From: JBMNRY01 sp050944915
Lineage (GTDB): Bacteria; Bacillota; Limnochordia; JAAZLZ01
Length of the DNA stretch: 25,502 nucleotides
Assembly (NCBI GenBank): GCA_050944915.1
Contig: JBMNRY010000020.1
Coordinates: 1 to 25,502 of the forward strand
Reading direction: 5' to 3'
Shown here: positions 8,322-15,869 of the stretch, piece after piece
How the letters are laid out: every line of letters starts with the position of its first letter
Numbering within the stretch: the stretch's first letter is position 1
Notes under the pieces: generated by a model
What the model was told of the DNA's origin: nothing
Seen by the model: the letters and a program-made list of their open reading frames with translations, nothing else
The model's database searches: none
Made by a program: the position numbers and the translations under genes

Positions 8322-8807
8322 ATGCCCACAAGCCTACGGCCCATTCTACTTTATCTACTAATCATCACCGTTATCGGTGGCCTGGTCCAGCTGTTCATCC
8401 CCGCAAAGCCGCCCTTGCGGGAGGAAAAGACTGACCTAGCCCGATTGCAGTTGGAAGGGGCGGAAATAGAGCTGGTGGCTCGGCTGGTCCACGCCGAATC
8501 CCGGGGTGAACCCTATGAAGGCCAAGTCGCGGTGGCTGCCGTCGTTTTCAATCGGGTGGAACATCCTGCTTTTCCCGATACCGTCGCTGGCGTCATTTAC
8601 CAACCCCAAGCCTTCAGCGTGGTGGCCGACGGTCAGCTGAACCTTCCTTATAACGACCAAGCTATGGCCGCGGTTCATGATGCTCTCAATGGTTGGGACC
8701 CCACCGATGGTGCCCTATATTTCTACAATCCCGTCCGGGCCCGCAGTTCCTGGCTCCGGAAGCGACCGATAAAAACAACCATCGGTAAACATATCTTTGC
8801 CGAATAG
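8322..8807 (+). CDS. sleB: Spore cortex-lytic enzyme, SleB/CwlJ-type cell wall hydrolase
   Basis: A 161-residue germination hydrolase. Residues about 5-25 form a membrane-spanning segment (LRPILLYLLIITVIGGLVQL), then a SleB/CwlJ catalytic domain fills the rest: LVARLVHAESRGEPYEGQVA with the likely catalytic Glu at residue 59, VAAVVFNRVEHPAFPDT, the QPQAFSVVADG segment, and the terminal GKHIFAE. SleB is a lytic transglycosylase acting on muramic-delta-lactam-containing spore cortex. Unlike Bacillus SleB there is no N-terminal peptidoglycan-binding domain, so by architecture it lies between SleB and CwlJ; the ypeB neighbour favours SleB. The start at 8322 is preferred because AGGGAGGGA precedes it and the membrane anchor begins there; an ATG at 8280 would add 14 residues. 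Confidence 0.88.
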   Translation: MPTSLRPILLYLLIITVIGGLVQLFIPAKPPLREEKTDLARLQLEGAEIELVARLVHAESRGEPYEGQVAVAAVVFNRVEHPAFPDTVAGVIYQPQAFSVVADGQLNLPYNDQAMAAVHDALNGWDPTDGALYFYNPVRARSSWLRKRPIKTTIGKHIFAE

Positions 8808-8820
8808 GGATGTGAGACAG

Positions 8821-10137
8821 ATGCCTTGGAGGCGCCTTTTAGCCCTGGCGTTAGGGATCAGCTTATTATACAGCTACAGCCTTTATGGGGAGCGGACCCG
8901 ACTGCTCCACCTGTTGGAAAACAACCATCGCCGCTCCTATCAAGAGTTGGCTTGGCATATCGATGGTTTGGAAGACCAATTGGCTACGGCCTTGATCGCC
9001 CGTACGCCGGGACAGCAGGTCCGGGCCTTAACGGGCATTTGGCGCCATGCGGTGGCGGCCCAAGCCCAACTAAATCAACTTCCCCTATCGCCCCGGCCCT
9101 TAGAAAACATCCAAAAGCTATTGCATCAGGCGGGCCATTATGCCCTCCAACTAGCCGTCGACGTAGCCGGGGGGGAAAGCTTGGACGGCCAAGGGGAACT
9201 GCTGGATTTATGGCAGCGGGCAACATATACCAACGAACAGGTACAAAAGATGTCCCGGCATCTCTTTGCCAGTCCCTATAGTCTAGCTAAGCTGGAGCGG
9301 ATCCTCCCTGCCGATGCCCATGGTCCCTTGGCTGCCGATGATAATTTACCACCCCTGGCTAAGGAGTTCTTTATGCTGGAAGATGGCCTTGGCCGCCTGC
9401 CGGAACCGACCTTTGCGACCACAACTCCCCGACCGGCCATGATGGAACCTCCGGGAGAAAAGTTGACGGAAGGGGAAATCATCAACGCAGCCCGGGAGTT
9501 TTTGGGCCCTAAGCGGGCGGAACGGCTGGAAGTCCTGGGCACTACTCGGGGAGAAGTCCCGACATATAAGGTGGAAATGCGGGGTACCCGGGAACGGATC
9601 GTTTTAGAGTTAACCCAACGGGCTGGTCAAGTGGTGTGGATGCTCAGCGACCAAACCGCGGGAGCCCGTAAGCTTTCTTTAGACGAAGGGATGAAACGGG
9701 CCGTCGACTTCTTGGCCCTCCAGGGCTTAAAAGATATGATCCCCACCTTCCGCAGTGAACGGGGTAATCAAGGGACCTATGTCTTTGTGGCCCGGGAAGG
9801 AGAAACCTATATCTCTCCCCGGCAGGTGAAGCTACGGGTGTCGCTGACCAATGGGGAAATTACCGCCTATGAAGCTTCCGGTTTGTTCCTGGCCCGGGAG
9901 GAGGTGGGAGAGCCGGCCTTAAGCCGCCAGGAAGCGGCCGAGCGTCTCCACCCTCAATTTGCCGTGGAGGATTCCCGACTGGTGGTCACCGTCAATAATG
10001 ATTGGCAGCAGATCCTGGCCTATGAGTTCGTCGGTCGACTCTATGATGCTCCTTACACCCTGTATATCAACGCCCAGGATGGTCGGGAGGAACGGATCGT
10101 TTATGGTCCCCTAGAGGGAGGGCTGGAGCGCCTCTAG
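8821..10137 (+). CDS. ypeB: Germination protein YpeB
   Basis: A 439-residue protein with an N-terminal membrane anchor (LLALALGISLLYSYSLYG), a helical region to about residue 200, and a C-terminal half of PepSY-like repeats (motifs such as EGEIINAAREFL, SLDEGMKRAVDFL and SRQEAAERLHPQF). YpeB is needed for SleB to be deposited and kept stable in dormant spores and is broken down during germination. It follows sleB after 13 nt, the standard two-gene arrangement. The start is uncertain: ATG 8821 is chosen, with a GTG at 8812 and a TTG at 8797 also in frame; the only Shine-Dalgarno-like bases (AGGGA at 8806-8810) suit 8821. The last 27 nt overlap the convergent dnaE2-like gene. Confidence 0.9.
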   Translation: MPWRRLLALALGISLLYSYSLYGERTRLLHLLENNHRRSYQELAWHIDGLEDQLATALIARTPGQQVRALTGIWRHAVAAQAQLNQLPLSPRPLENIQKLLHQAGHYALQLAVDVAGGESLDGQGELLDLWQRATYTNEQVQKMSRHLFASPYSLAKLERILPADAHGPLAADDNLPPLAKEFFMLEDGLGRLPEPTFATTTPRPAMMEPPGEKLTEGEIINAAREFLGPKRAERLEVLGTTRGEVPTYKVEMRGTRERIVLELTQRAGQVVWMLSDQTAGARKLSLDEGMKRAVDFLALQGLKDMIPTFRSERGNQGTYVFVAREGETYISPRQVKLRVSLTNGEITAYEASGLFLAREEVGEPALSRQEAAERLHPQFAVEDSRLVVTVNNDWQQILAYEFVGRLYDAPYTLYINAQDGREERIVYGPLEGGLERL

Positions 10138-13100
10138 CCTATGGGCGATAATATTGGTCCCCCGCCCCCTTTTCTGGAGAACACCGGTGACCAGTAAAAG
10201 GGGCTTGGTAAAGATGATTTCCCCGTATCGCCAGTAAATATCTTCAAAAACCGTCACATCGATGAGACCATATTCATCTTCCAAAGTTAAAAAGACGACG
10301 GTACGTCCGCTTTTCGTCGGCGGTCGGTGGGGTCTGATGACTAAGCCGGCGATTTGCACCTTGGTCCCCGCCGCCAAGGTGGGCAAATCCCGATGGCTGA
10401 GATAACCTTTCTTTTTCAGTTCCGGCCGCAGAAAGGAAAGGATGTGGCCGTTACAGCTCATCCCCAAGAGGGAATACTCATAGAGGAACTTTTGGTAAGG
10501 GGAGAAGTCCTCAATTTGGGGCAGGGGAGCCGCCCAGGGCAGTCCACCGGCGGGCAGCCGCTGTAGCTGCCACAAAAGGGCCTTCCTGTTGGGATGGAGA
10601 CCATCGAGGGCTCCACATAAAATCAAGTTGGTTACAATATTCCGGGGCAAATTTGTCCGACGGACTAAATCGGGTAAATCGGTAAAAGGACCTTCCCTCC
10701 TCGCCTCTAAAATCGCGGCCACCCCCTCTTGACTCATTTCTTTGACCTGTCGCAAGGAAAGGCGGATGGTCTTTCCCTGGGGGAAGAAATCCCCTTGACT
10801 GAAATTGACATCGACGGGTAGGAGTTTGATCCCCCGCCTTTTGGCTTCCAAGGCGATGGTTTGGGGAGGATAAAAACCCATGGGTTGATGGCTCAGCAGG
10901 GCTGCGAAAAACTCCGCCGGATAATGGGCGGCCAAATATGCAGTCTTGTAGGCTAGATTAGCAAAGGAGGCGGCATGGGCTTCACAAAATCCATAGCCGG
11001 CATAGGCCGCGATGTATTCAAAAATTTCCGCGGCCCTTGTTGTTGTCAAGCCCCTTTGCCGGGCTTTAGTGATGAAAAGTTCCCTTAAGTTATCCAGTTC
11101 CCCCTTGGTTCGCAACTTACCCATGATCTTCCGCAGATGATCGGCCTCTCCGGGGGTAAATCCCGCAACCTCGATGGCGATTTCGATCACCTGTTCTTGG
11201 AATAATACTACCCCGTAGGTTTTGGCTAAAATCGGTTCTAGCAGTGGGTGAAGATAGTCAACTTTTTCTTCCCCGTGGCGGCGAGCCACAAAGGGTTCGA
11301 CCATATCGGCCTTGATGGGCCCCGGCCGGATCAAGGCCACACTAGCGATAATATCCTCCAGCCCATCGGCCCCTAAACGTGTTTGGAGGGAACGTTGGGC
11401 TGGGCTTTCCAGCTGGAAGACCCCCACCGTCTCCCCTTCCCGGATCATTTGGAAAGTTTGGGAATCATCCATGGGTATTTGGCTGTAGTCGAACTTCTCC
11501 TCCCGAAGCTTGATGGCTTGGACCGTATCTTCGATGGCCGATAGGGTCCGCAGTGATAAGAGATCCAGTTTGATGAATCCCAAAGCCTCACAATCGTCTT
11601 TATCATACTGGGTGATCTTCACCCCCTTAGCGGACATCTGCAGGGGTGTAAGCTCCATGAGGGGCAGATCGCCGATGATCAAGCCTCCCAAATGGGTTCC
11701 CACAAAGCGGGGAAAACCTGCGATTCGCTCACAAAGGCTCACCAGTTTTTCATATCTTGACCACGGCAACCGCCTTAATTCCGGGTAGCGATGGGGAGCA
11801 TCCCTTAAAGCATCGGCAGGGATGTGGGGAAGGGCCTTGGCCAACCGCTGGATTTCCGAAGGGGGCCAACCTAAGGCAGCACCTACTTCCCGGACTGCCG
11901 ATCGGGCTCGAAAGGTCTGGAAGGTACAGACGCTGGCCACGAAATCCTCGCCGAATTTGGTGTAAACATAATCGGCGATTTGATCCCGGTAGCGGGCATC
12001 GAAATCCAAATCGATATCGGGGGTTTGGGCCCTTTCTAAACTAAGGAATCTCTCAAAGAGCAGTCCCCGTCCGATAGCATCTACATCGGTGATCCCTAGA
12101 CAATAGGCGACGGCTGAATCGGCTGCGGAACCCCGCCCCGAATAGCGGATACCCTCCCGACGAGCATATTGGGCCACATCCCAAACGATGAGGAAGTAAT
12201 CGGCCACATCCAGCTGCTTGATGATATCTAATTCATGGCGTAGCCGCCGACTGATTTGAGGGGTGATCCTTCCGTAGCGCCTTTGGGCCCCGGCCCAGAC
12301 TAATTCTTCTAAACGGTCTCCGCTGAAATCCCCCAACCGGGGGAAGTGCTTTTTCGATAAATCTAGGGCCGGCTGACAGCGGCAGCCGATCTCCCATGTG
12401 TTGACTAGGGCCTCCGACGGGAAAAGGAGGGCCATTTCCTCCGTCGATTGGAGATAGTTCTCCCCATTTAGTTTGCGCTGGGGATGGACGGCTTCTAAAG
12501 TGGTCTTGGTCCGGATACATGTTAAGACATCGTGGAGGGGGAAATCTTCCTTACAGGCATAATGCACGTTATTGGTGGCCACCAAGGGAATTTTCGCTTC
12601 TTCTCCCAGTTGGCACAACAAACTATTTAAGCGTTTCCCTCCGGGCAGGAGGGGATTAGGCAGCTCTAAGTAAAAAAATTCCAAACGATCCCGGAAACGA
12701 CAAGCGATCCGGTAGGCTTCTTGGAAATTCCCTTCCATGATCAACCGGGGGATCAGCCCTTGGCGGCAACCCGATAGACAGATCAAGCCACGGTTATGCT
12801 CCCAAAGGAGTTCTTCCTTTAAGCGAGGTTGGCCCCGGGGGTGAGCCAGATGGGCTTTAGTGAGCAAAGTACATAAGGTGGCGTAACCAGCAGGCCCTTG
12901 GGCTAAAAGGGTGAGATGGTAGTCCCCTTCCAAGGTCATTTCCACCCCTAGGATGGGTTTGATGCCGGCCTTTTGGGCTAGTTGTTGAAATTGGACCGCT
13001 CCATGGAGGTTATCGTGATCCGTTAAAGCCAGGGCCGGCATCTCCAACTGGGCGGCCCTGTTGATTAAAGCCTCCAAGGGGGAGGCTCCATCGAGGAAAG

Positions 13101-13146
13101 AAAAGGGTGAGTGGACATGGAGATGGATAAAGGGTTTCATCGACAT
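10111..13146 (-). CDS. dnaE2: Error-prone DNA polymerase III alpha subunit, DnaE2/ImuC type
   Basis: A 1011-residue C-family polymerase. It opens with a PHP domain (HLHVHSPFSFLDG, ALTDHDNLHGAVQF, VATNNVHY, where the usual TND has become TNN). HDVLTCIRTKTTLE is typical of the DnaE2 branch. The palm keeps all three carboxylates: PDIDLDFD (about 374-381) and IKLDLLSLRTL. RPGPIKADMVEPFVARRHG and GYGFCEAHAASFANLAYKTAYL mark the thumb-fingers region. It ends with helix-hairpin-helix and OB-fold segments (VQIAGLVIRPHRPPTKSGR) and has no tau-binding tail. DnaE2 performs mutagenic translesion synthesis under LexA control. It is the third gene of the operon that starts at 14293. ATG 13146 is chosen because AAGGA is 6 nt upstream; ATG 13152 abuts the AAGGA. 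It is not the housekeeping replicase, given its neighbours and its LexA promoter. Confidence 0.9.
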   Translation of the reverse strand: MSMKPFIHLHVHSPFSFLDGASPLEALINRAAQLEMPALALTDHDNLHGAVQFQQLAQKAGIKPILGVEMTLEGDYHLTLLAQGPAGYATLCTLLTKAHLAHPRGQPRLKEELLWEHNRGLICLSGCRQGLIPRLIMEGNFQEAYRIACRFRDRLEFFYLELPNPLLPGGKRLNSLLCQLGEEAKIPLVATNNVHYACKEDFPLHDVLTCIRTKTTLEAVHPQRKLNGENYLQSTEEMALLFPSEALVNTWEIGCRCQPALDLSKKHFPRLGDFSGDRLEELVWAGAQRRYGRITPQISRRLRHELDIIKQLDVADYFLIVWDVAQYARREGIRYSGRGSAADSAVAYCLGITDVDAIGRGLLFERFLSLERAQTPDIDLDFDARYRDQIADYVYTKFGEDFVASVCTFQTFRARSAVREVGAALGWPPSEIQRLAKALPHIPADALRDAPHRYPELRRLPWSRYEKLVSLCERIAGFPRFVGTHLGGLIIGDLPLMELTPLQMSAKGVKITQYDKDDCEALGFIKLDLLSLRTLSAIEDTVQAIKLREEKFDYSQIPMDDSQTFQMIREGETVGVFQLESPAQRSLQTRLGADGLEDIIASVALIRPGPIKADMVEPFVARRHGEEKVDYLHPLLEPILAKTYGVVLFQEQVIEIAIEVAGFTPGEADHLRKIMGKLRTKGELDNLRELFITKARQRGLTTTRAAEIFEYIAAYAGYGFCEAHAASFANLAYKTAYLAAHYPAEFFAALLSHQPMGFYPPQTIALEAKRRGIKLLPVDVNFSQGDFFPQGKTIRLSLRQVKEMSQEGVAAILEARREGPFTDLPDLVRRTNLPRNIVTNLILCGALDGLHPNRKALLWQLQRLPAGGLPWAAPLPQIEDFSPYQKFLYEYSLLGMSCNGHILSFLRPELKKKGYLSHRDLPTLAAGTKVQIAGLVIRPHRPPTKSGRTVVFLTLEDEYGLIDVTVFEDIYWRYGEIIFTKPLLLVTGVLQKRGRGTNIIAHRLEALQPSL

Positions 13147-13156
13147 TCCCATTCCT

Positions 13157-13384
13157 TCAATCGAAGACTTGGCTTAAATACCAGCGACCGCCGGCCTGGT
13201 GGAGTTCATAGAGGCCTCCCGTAGAAGTCAGGACCCGATAAACGTGCCGCTCCGGTTCCCCTAACCACCATTGGCCGGCTTCCCGCCATTCATCGATGAT
13301 TTCCGTGATCGGGTATTGCCGTTTTTTCCAACGAAAGGCGCAAGGTTTGTTTTGTTGATTCACCTTGATGGTAATGGGCTGCAT
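13157..13384 (-). CDS. DUF6504-like small protein of the imuB-dnaE2 operon
   Basis: A 75-residue basic, aromatic-rich protein. Its pattern FRWKKRQYPITEIIDEWREAG, then WWLGEPERHVYRVL, then GLYELHQ-GGRWYLSQVFD matches what I recall of DUF6504, a family of short proteins found beside imuB and dnaE2 in Actinobacteria, with no assigned activity. It looks like a small all-beta fold with many Trp, Tyr and Arg residues, which would suit nucleic-acid or partner binding. It sits between the ImuB-like gene (12 nt gap) and dnaE2 (10 nt gap), so it is almost certainly transcribed with them under LexA control. ATG start; the ribosome binding site is weak (AGGTAGG). The family name is from memory, so treat it as probable. 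Confidence 0.7.
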   Translation of the reverse strand: MQPITIKVNQQNKPCAFRWKKRQYPITEIIDEWREAGQWWLGEPERHVYRVLTSTGGLYELHQAGGRWYLSQVFD

Positions 13385-13396
13385 ATTATCGCCTAC

Positions 13397-14293
13397 CTAG
13401 GGGACGAAAAGGTGATTTTGGAAATTTTGAAGGACCAATTGCCGTCGTGTCCGGGGTAATTCCCGGGCTAAATAAATCAGTTCTGTACCCAATTGGGCCC
13501 GTAGTTGTTTAAGGAGGATGTCGGTTTTCCTTTCGGTATGGTTAAATAACCGGAGCTGCTCGCCCTGGTGGGGGATTAATTTCAAGGCCCGCAATTCCAA
13601 GGAAGGAGGGCATGGTGATTGGATCTGGGGCAGCAGTTTGTAAGTGATAATTTCTTCCAGCTGCCATTGGGCCGGATGGATTTTCACTCCATAGGATCTA
13701 TCGGCCTGCAGTTCCAATCTTTGGGTAACCATGTTTGCCCTCTGCAGCCTTTGACTCATCCGTTGGCCTAAAAATTGTAAACGATAGGCTAACTCCTGTC
13801 GATCCCGGGGGGGAGTTTCCCAATCCCAGTAACAGCTGATCAGGGGTGGTGGGTAATTGGCTTGGACGGGACTGGGATCGATGCCCCAGGCCAAAGCGTG
13901 GATCTGGGCCCCCAAGGGACCGAAATAGTTTTCCAGTTCCCGCCGGGGCGTTTGGCTAATTTGACCTAGGGTGAACAGTCCGTAGGATTTCAACCCTTCC
14001 CTGATCTTGGAAGGCAAGGGCCATAATGTTTCCACCCCATAGGGGGCCAAAAAGGCTTTTTCTCCACCGGGGGGAACAAGGTTTTCCGTGGACCACAAGC
14101 AAGCAGTTTTGGCCACGAATTTGTTGCTCCCTTGGCAATAGCGGGGCATCTGGGCCAGGAGCTCTTCCCAACCGCGGCATCCCTTAAGATCGAGGAACCC
14201 TCCGTGCTCATCCCTTTCGATGGAAGGCGTATACTGGGTCCAGGGGGCCCAAAGGGCATCATCACAGCCGGCGAGGTAGATAATCATCGTCAT
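13397..14293 (-). CDS. imuB: Short ImuB-like Y-family polymerase homologue lacking the catalytic N-terminus
   Basis: A 298-residue relative of Y-family polymerases (ImuB/DinB). Full-length ImuB proteins run to about 400-550 residues. Here the protein begins near the palm segment before the conserved LD-x-T/S-G motif (TPSIERDEHGGFLDLKG, about residues 22-38); the first catalytic Asp and fingers are missing, and the DE pair expected before FLDLKG is HG, so polymerase activity is very unlikely. A helix-hairpin-helix stretch follows (LPSKIREGLKSYGLFTLGQI), then a little-finger-like region. QLRLF at about 246-250 fits the sliding-clamp-binding pentapeptide. ImuB is known as a non-catalytic hub linking DnaE2 to the clamp. 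GGAGG lies 5 nt before ATG 14293; in-frame GTG 14299 and ATG 14287 are alternatives. No N-terminal remnant exists upstream, where the promoter and phnP-like gene lie. Confidence 0.8.
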   Translation of the reverse strand: MTMIIYLAGCDDALWAPWTQYTPSIERDEHGGFLDLKGCRGWEELLAQMPRYCQGSNKFVAKTACLWSTENLVPPGGEKAFLAPYGVETLWPLPSKIREGLKSYGLFTLGQISQTPRRELENYFGPLGAQIHALAWGIDPSPVQANYPPPLISCYWDWETPPRDRQELAYRLQFLGQRMSQRLQRANMVTQRLELQADRSYGVKIHPAQWQLEEIITYKLLPQIQSPCPPSLELRALKLIPHQGEQLRLFNHTERKTDILLKQLRAQLGTELIYLARELPRTRRQLVLQNFQNHLFVP

Positions 14294-14308
14294 CGACACC
14301 TCCGGCAG

Positions 14309-14322
14309 CGAAAGTATGTTCG
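14309..14322. promoter_or_regulatory. LexA (DinR) box, start-proximal
   Basis: CGAAAGTATGTTCG matches the Bacillus LexA consensus CGAACATATGTTCG at 12 of 14 positions. It abuts the second box and lies between the promoter and the ribosome binding site of the mutasome operon, where bound LexA would block transcription until DNA damage. Confidence 0.85.
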
Positions 14323-14336
14323 CGAATGTATGTTCG
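14323..14336. promoter_or_regulatory. LexA (DinR) box, promoter-proximal
   Basis: CGAATGTATGTTCG also matches the consensus at 12 of 14 positions. It lies at about the transcription start, immediately downstream of the -10 element. The two 14-bp boxes abut without any gap, a spacing that puts two LexA dimers side by side. Confidence 0.87.
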
Positions 14337-14342
14337 TTTTAA

Positions 14343-14371
14343 ATTATAGGGAAGGGCCCCATCCTTGTCAA
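14343..14371 (-). promoter_or_regulatory. Consensus sigma-A promoter of the imuB-like/DUF6504/dnaE2 operon
   Basis: Read on the minus strand, TTGACA (14371-14366) and TATAAT (14348-14343) are both perfect, with a 17-nt spacer. Such a strong promoter needs tight repression, which the two LexA boxes provide. The -35 element overlaps the stop codon (14368-14370) of the upstream phnP-like gene. Confidence 0.92.
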
Positions 14372-15132
14372 GGGCTGGTTAAGGTGAGGCCGTCATAGGC
14401 GAGATGGACATGGGGCGGCAGTTGGGATTCCACCTGGGAGTATTCCAAAGAGTGGGCCGTATGGGTCAACCAAGCCCGGCGGGGTTTAATCCGTTCGATG
14501 GCTTCCAAGGCTTGGTCCAGATTGAAATGGGTGGGATGGGGTTCCCGGCGGAGGGCTCCGAGGATGAGGATGTCTAAATTTTCCAAGAGGGGCAGTTGGG
14601 AGGGAGGAATATGGCTGCAATCGGTGATATAGGCGATATCACCGAATCGATAGCCTAAAATGGGTATTCTTCCGTGGAGGACTTGGATGGGCTGAATGGG
14701 AAGCTGGAAAAGGGTGAAGGCTCCTTCGATGATATAAGGGACGATCTGGGGCTTACCCCCTCCCCTTTGGCCGGAGCGGAAAACGTAGGCGAAACAAGTG
14801 CGCAGTTCTTCGATGGTGATTTCGTTGCCGTAGACGGGGATAGCCTGTCCCTGTAGCTGATTAAACCGACGCAGATCATCGAAACCGAAGACATGATCGG
14901 CATGGAAGTGGGTGTATAGGACGGCATGGACCTGGCTAACACCCCAGCGGATGGCCTGGAGCCGCAGTTCGGTGGCCGTGTCGATTAAAATATTCTTATC
15001 GCCATGGGAGATCAACAGCGAAGAACGGGTTCTGTTGTTACGAGGGTCGGCAGAAGTACAAACATCGCAATTGCAACCGATTACCGGAACGCCGTGGGAT
15101 GTCCCGGTACCCATGAATAATATGCGGATCAT
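14368..15132 (-). CDS. PhnP-like MBL-fold metallo-hydrolase
   Basis: A 254-residue metallo-beta-lactamase-fold protein. The N-terminus GTGTSHGVPVIGCNCDVC is the PhnP-type zinc-knuckle region, followed by DPRNNRTRSSLLI. The metal-binding motif THFHADH (about residues 74-80) is followed by GFDDLRRFN, and later ligands are in ITDCSH (about 170) and LTHTAHS. PhnP itself is a phosphoribosyl 1,2-cyclic phosphate phosphodiesterase of the C-P lyase pathway; no other phn gene is near, so the substrate may be another cyclic phosphodiester. GGAGG lies 7 nt before the ATG. It reads in the same direction as the mutasome operon, but that operon's own promoter lies over its 3' end. Confidence 0.88.
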   Translation of the reverse strand: MIRILFMGTGTSHGVPVIGCNCDVCTSADPRNNRTRSSLLISHGDKNILIDTATELRLQAIRWGVSQVHAVLYTHFHADHVFGFDDLRRFNQLQGQAIPVYGNEITIEELRTCFAYVFRSGQRGGGKPQIVPYIIEGAFTLFQLPIQPIQVLHGRIPILGYRFGDIAYITDCSHIPPSQLPLLENLDILILGALRREPHPTHFNLDQALEAIERIKPRRAWLTHTAHSLEYSQVESQLPPHVHLAYDGLTLTSP

Positions 15133-15290
15133 CTTTTTCCTCCAAAAATTAATCTCCCTTAATTTTACCCCAATAACTAACCATTGACCAGCTAAGAACT
15201 GGCAGGCCGGCGACGGGAGGATTTTTTTCCCTAGGCAACGAAATACTTAATTGGTTAATAATAGGGGTCGAAGGGAAAGAAGGGTGCCTA

Positions 15291-15854
15291 TTGTTTAGAA
15301 CAAGTAAACCGACGAAGGAGAAATCTGTCGTCAGGGAATATGCAGAGACAGTCCTAGGAGCAGCGGCTTTAGCTTTGCTGATCATGGTTTTCATCGCCCG
15401 GGCCTACACCGTTGAGGGCCCTTCCATGTTACCTACATTGACCCACGGAGAACGACTTTTGGTCGACAAGATCAGTTACCGTTTCCAGGAACCTAAACGG
15501 GGCGAGATTATTGTTTTTCGGTATCCGGCCAATCCGAAAGAAAGTTTTATTAAGCGGATCATCGGGGTGCCGGGGGATGAGATCCAGATCTATGGAGGTG
15601 TCGTCTATGTTAACGGCGAGCCCCTCCAAGAGGATTATATCCGGGAAGCTTTTTTCAGCCGCTTCGGTCCCCAGATTGTACCCCCCGATACTTACTTTGT
15701 CATGGGTGATAATAGGAATAATAGTGAAGATAGTCGCGACCCCCGGGTTGGCTTTGTTCCCCGTGATCTGATCATCGGACGGGCGATTTGGAGATATTGG
15801 CCCGTGACCAAACTGAACATCATGACGGTTCCCCAAGTTTTTGAAGGCCTATAA
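15291..15854 (+). CDS. lepB: Signal peptidase I
   Basis: A 187-residue type I signal peptidase, a membrane-anchored serine protease that removes signal peptides on the outer face of the membrane. One membrane helix (about residues 20-36, VLGAAALALLIMVFIARAY) precedes the catalytic domain. The nucleophile Ser is in GPSMLPTL (about 44), the general-base Lys in FIKRIIGVPGDE (about 85), and box E is GDNRNNSEDSRD. The length is typical of Bacillus SipS-like enzymes. TTG start with AGAAGGG 6 nt upstream; no ATG or GTG in the same frame suits the N-terminus. It is followed after 15 nt by the KDPG aldolase gene, so the two are probably co-transcribed, although their functions are unrelated. Confidence 0.94.
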   Translation: MFRTSKPTKEKSVVREYAETVLGAAALALLIMVFIARAYTVEGPSMLPTLTHGERLLVDKISYRFQEPKRGEIIVFRYPANPKESFIKRIIGVPGDEIQIYGGVVYVNGEPLQEDYIREAFFSRFGPQIVPPDTYFVMGDNRNNSEDSRDPRVGFVPRDLIIGRAIWRYWPVTKLNIMTVPQVFEGL

Positions 15855-15869
15855 CGAAAGGAGTCTGTT

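Noticed and set aside
14294..15132. A frameshifted or separated N-terminal half of ImuB upstream of the short ImuB-like gene
   Set aside because: The region holds the promoter, two LexA boxes and a complete PhnP-like gene on the same strand; no palm or finger motifs are present in any frame I read.
15133..15290. Promoters for lepB and the phnP-like gene in their divergent gap
   Set aside because: A TTGACC at 15184 has no -10 at a proper distance, and a leftward TAAAAT has only a poor -35; neither could be supported.
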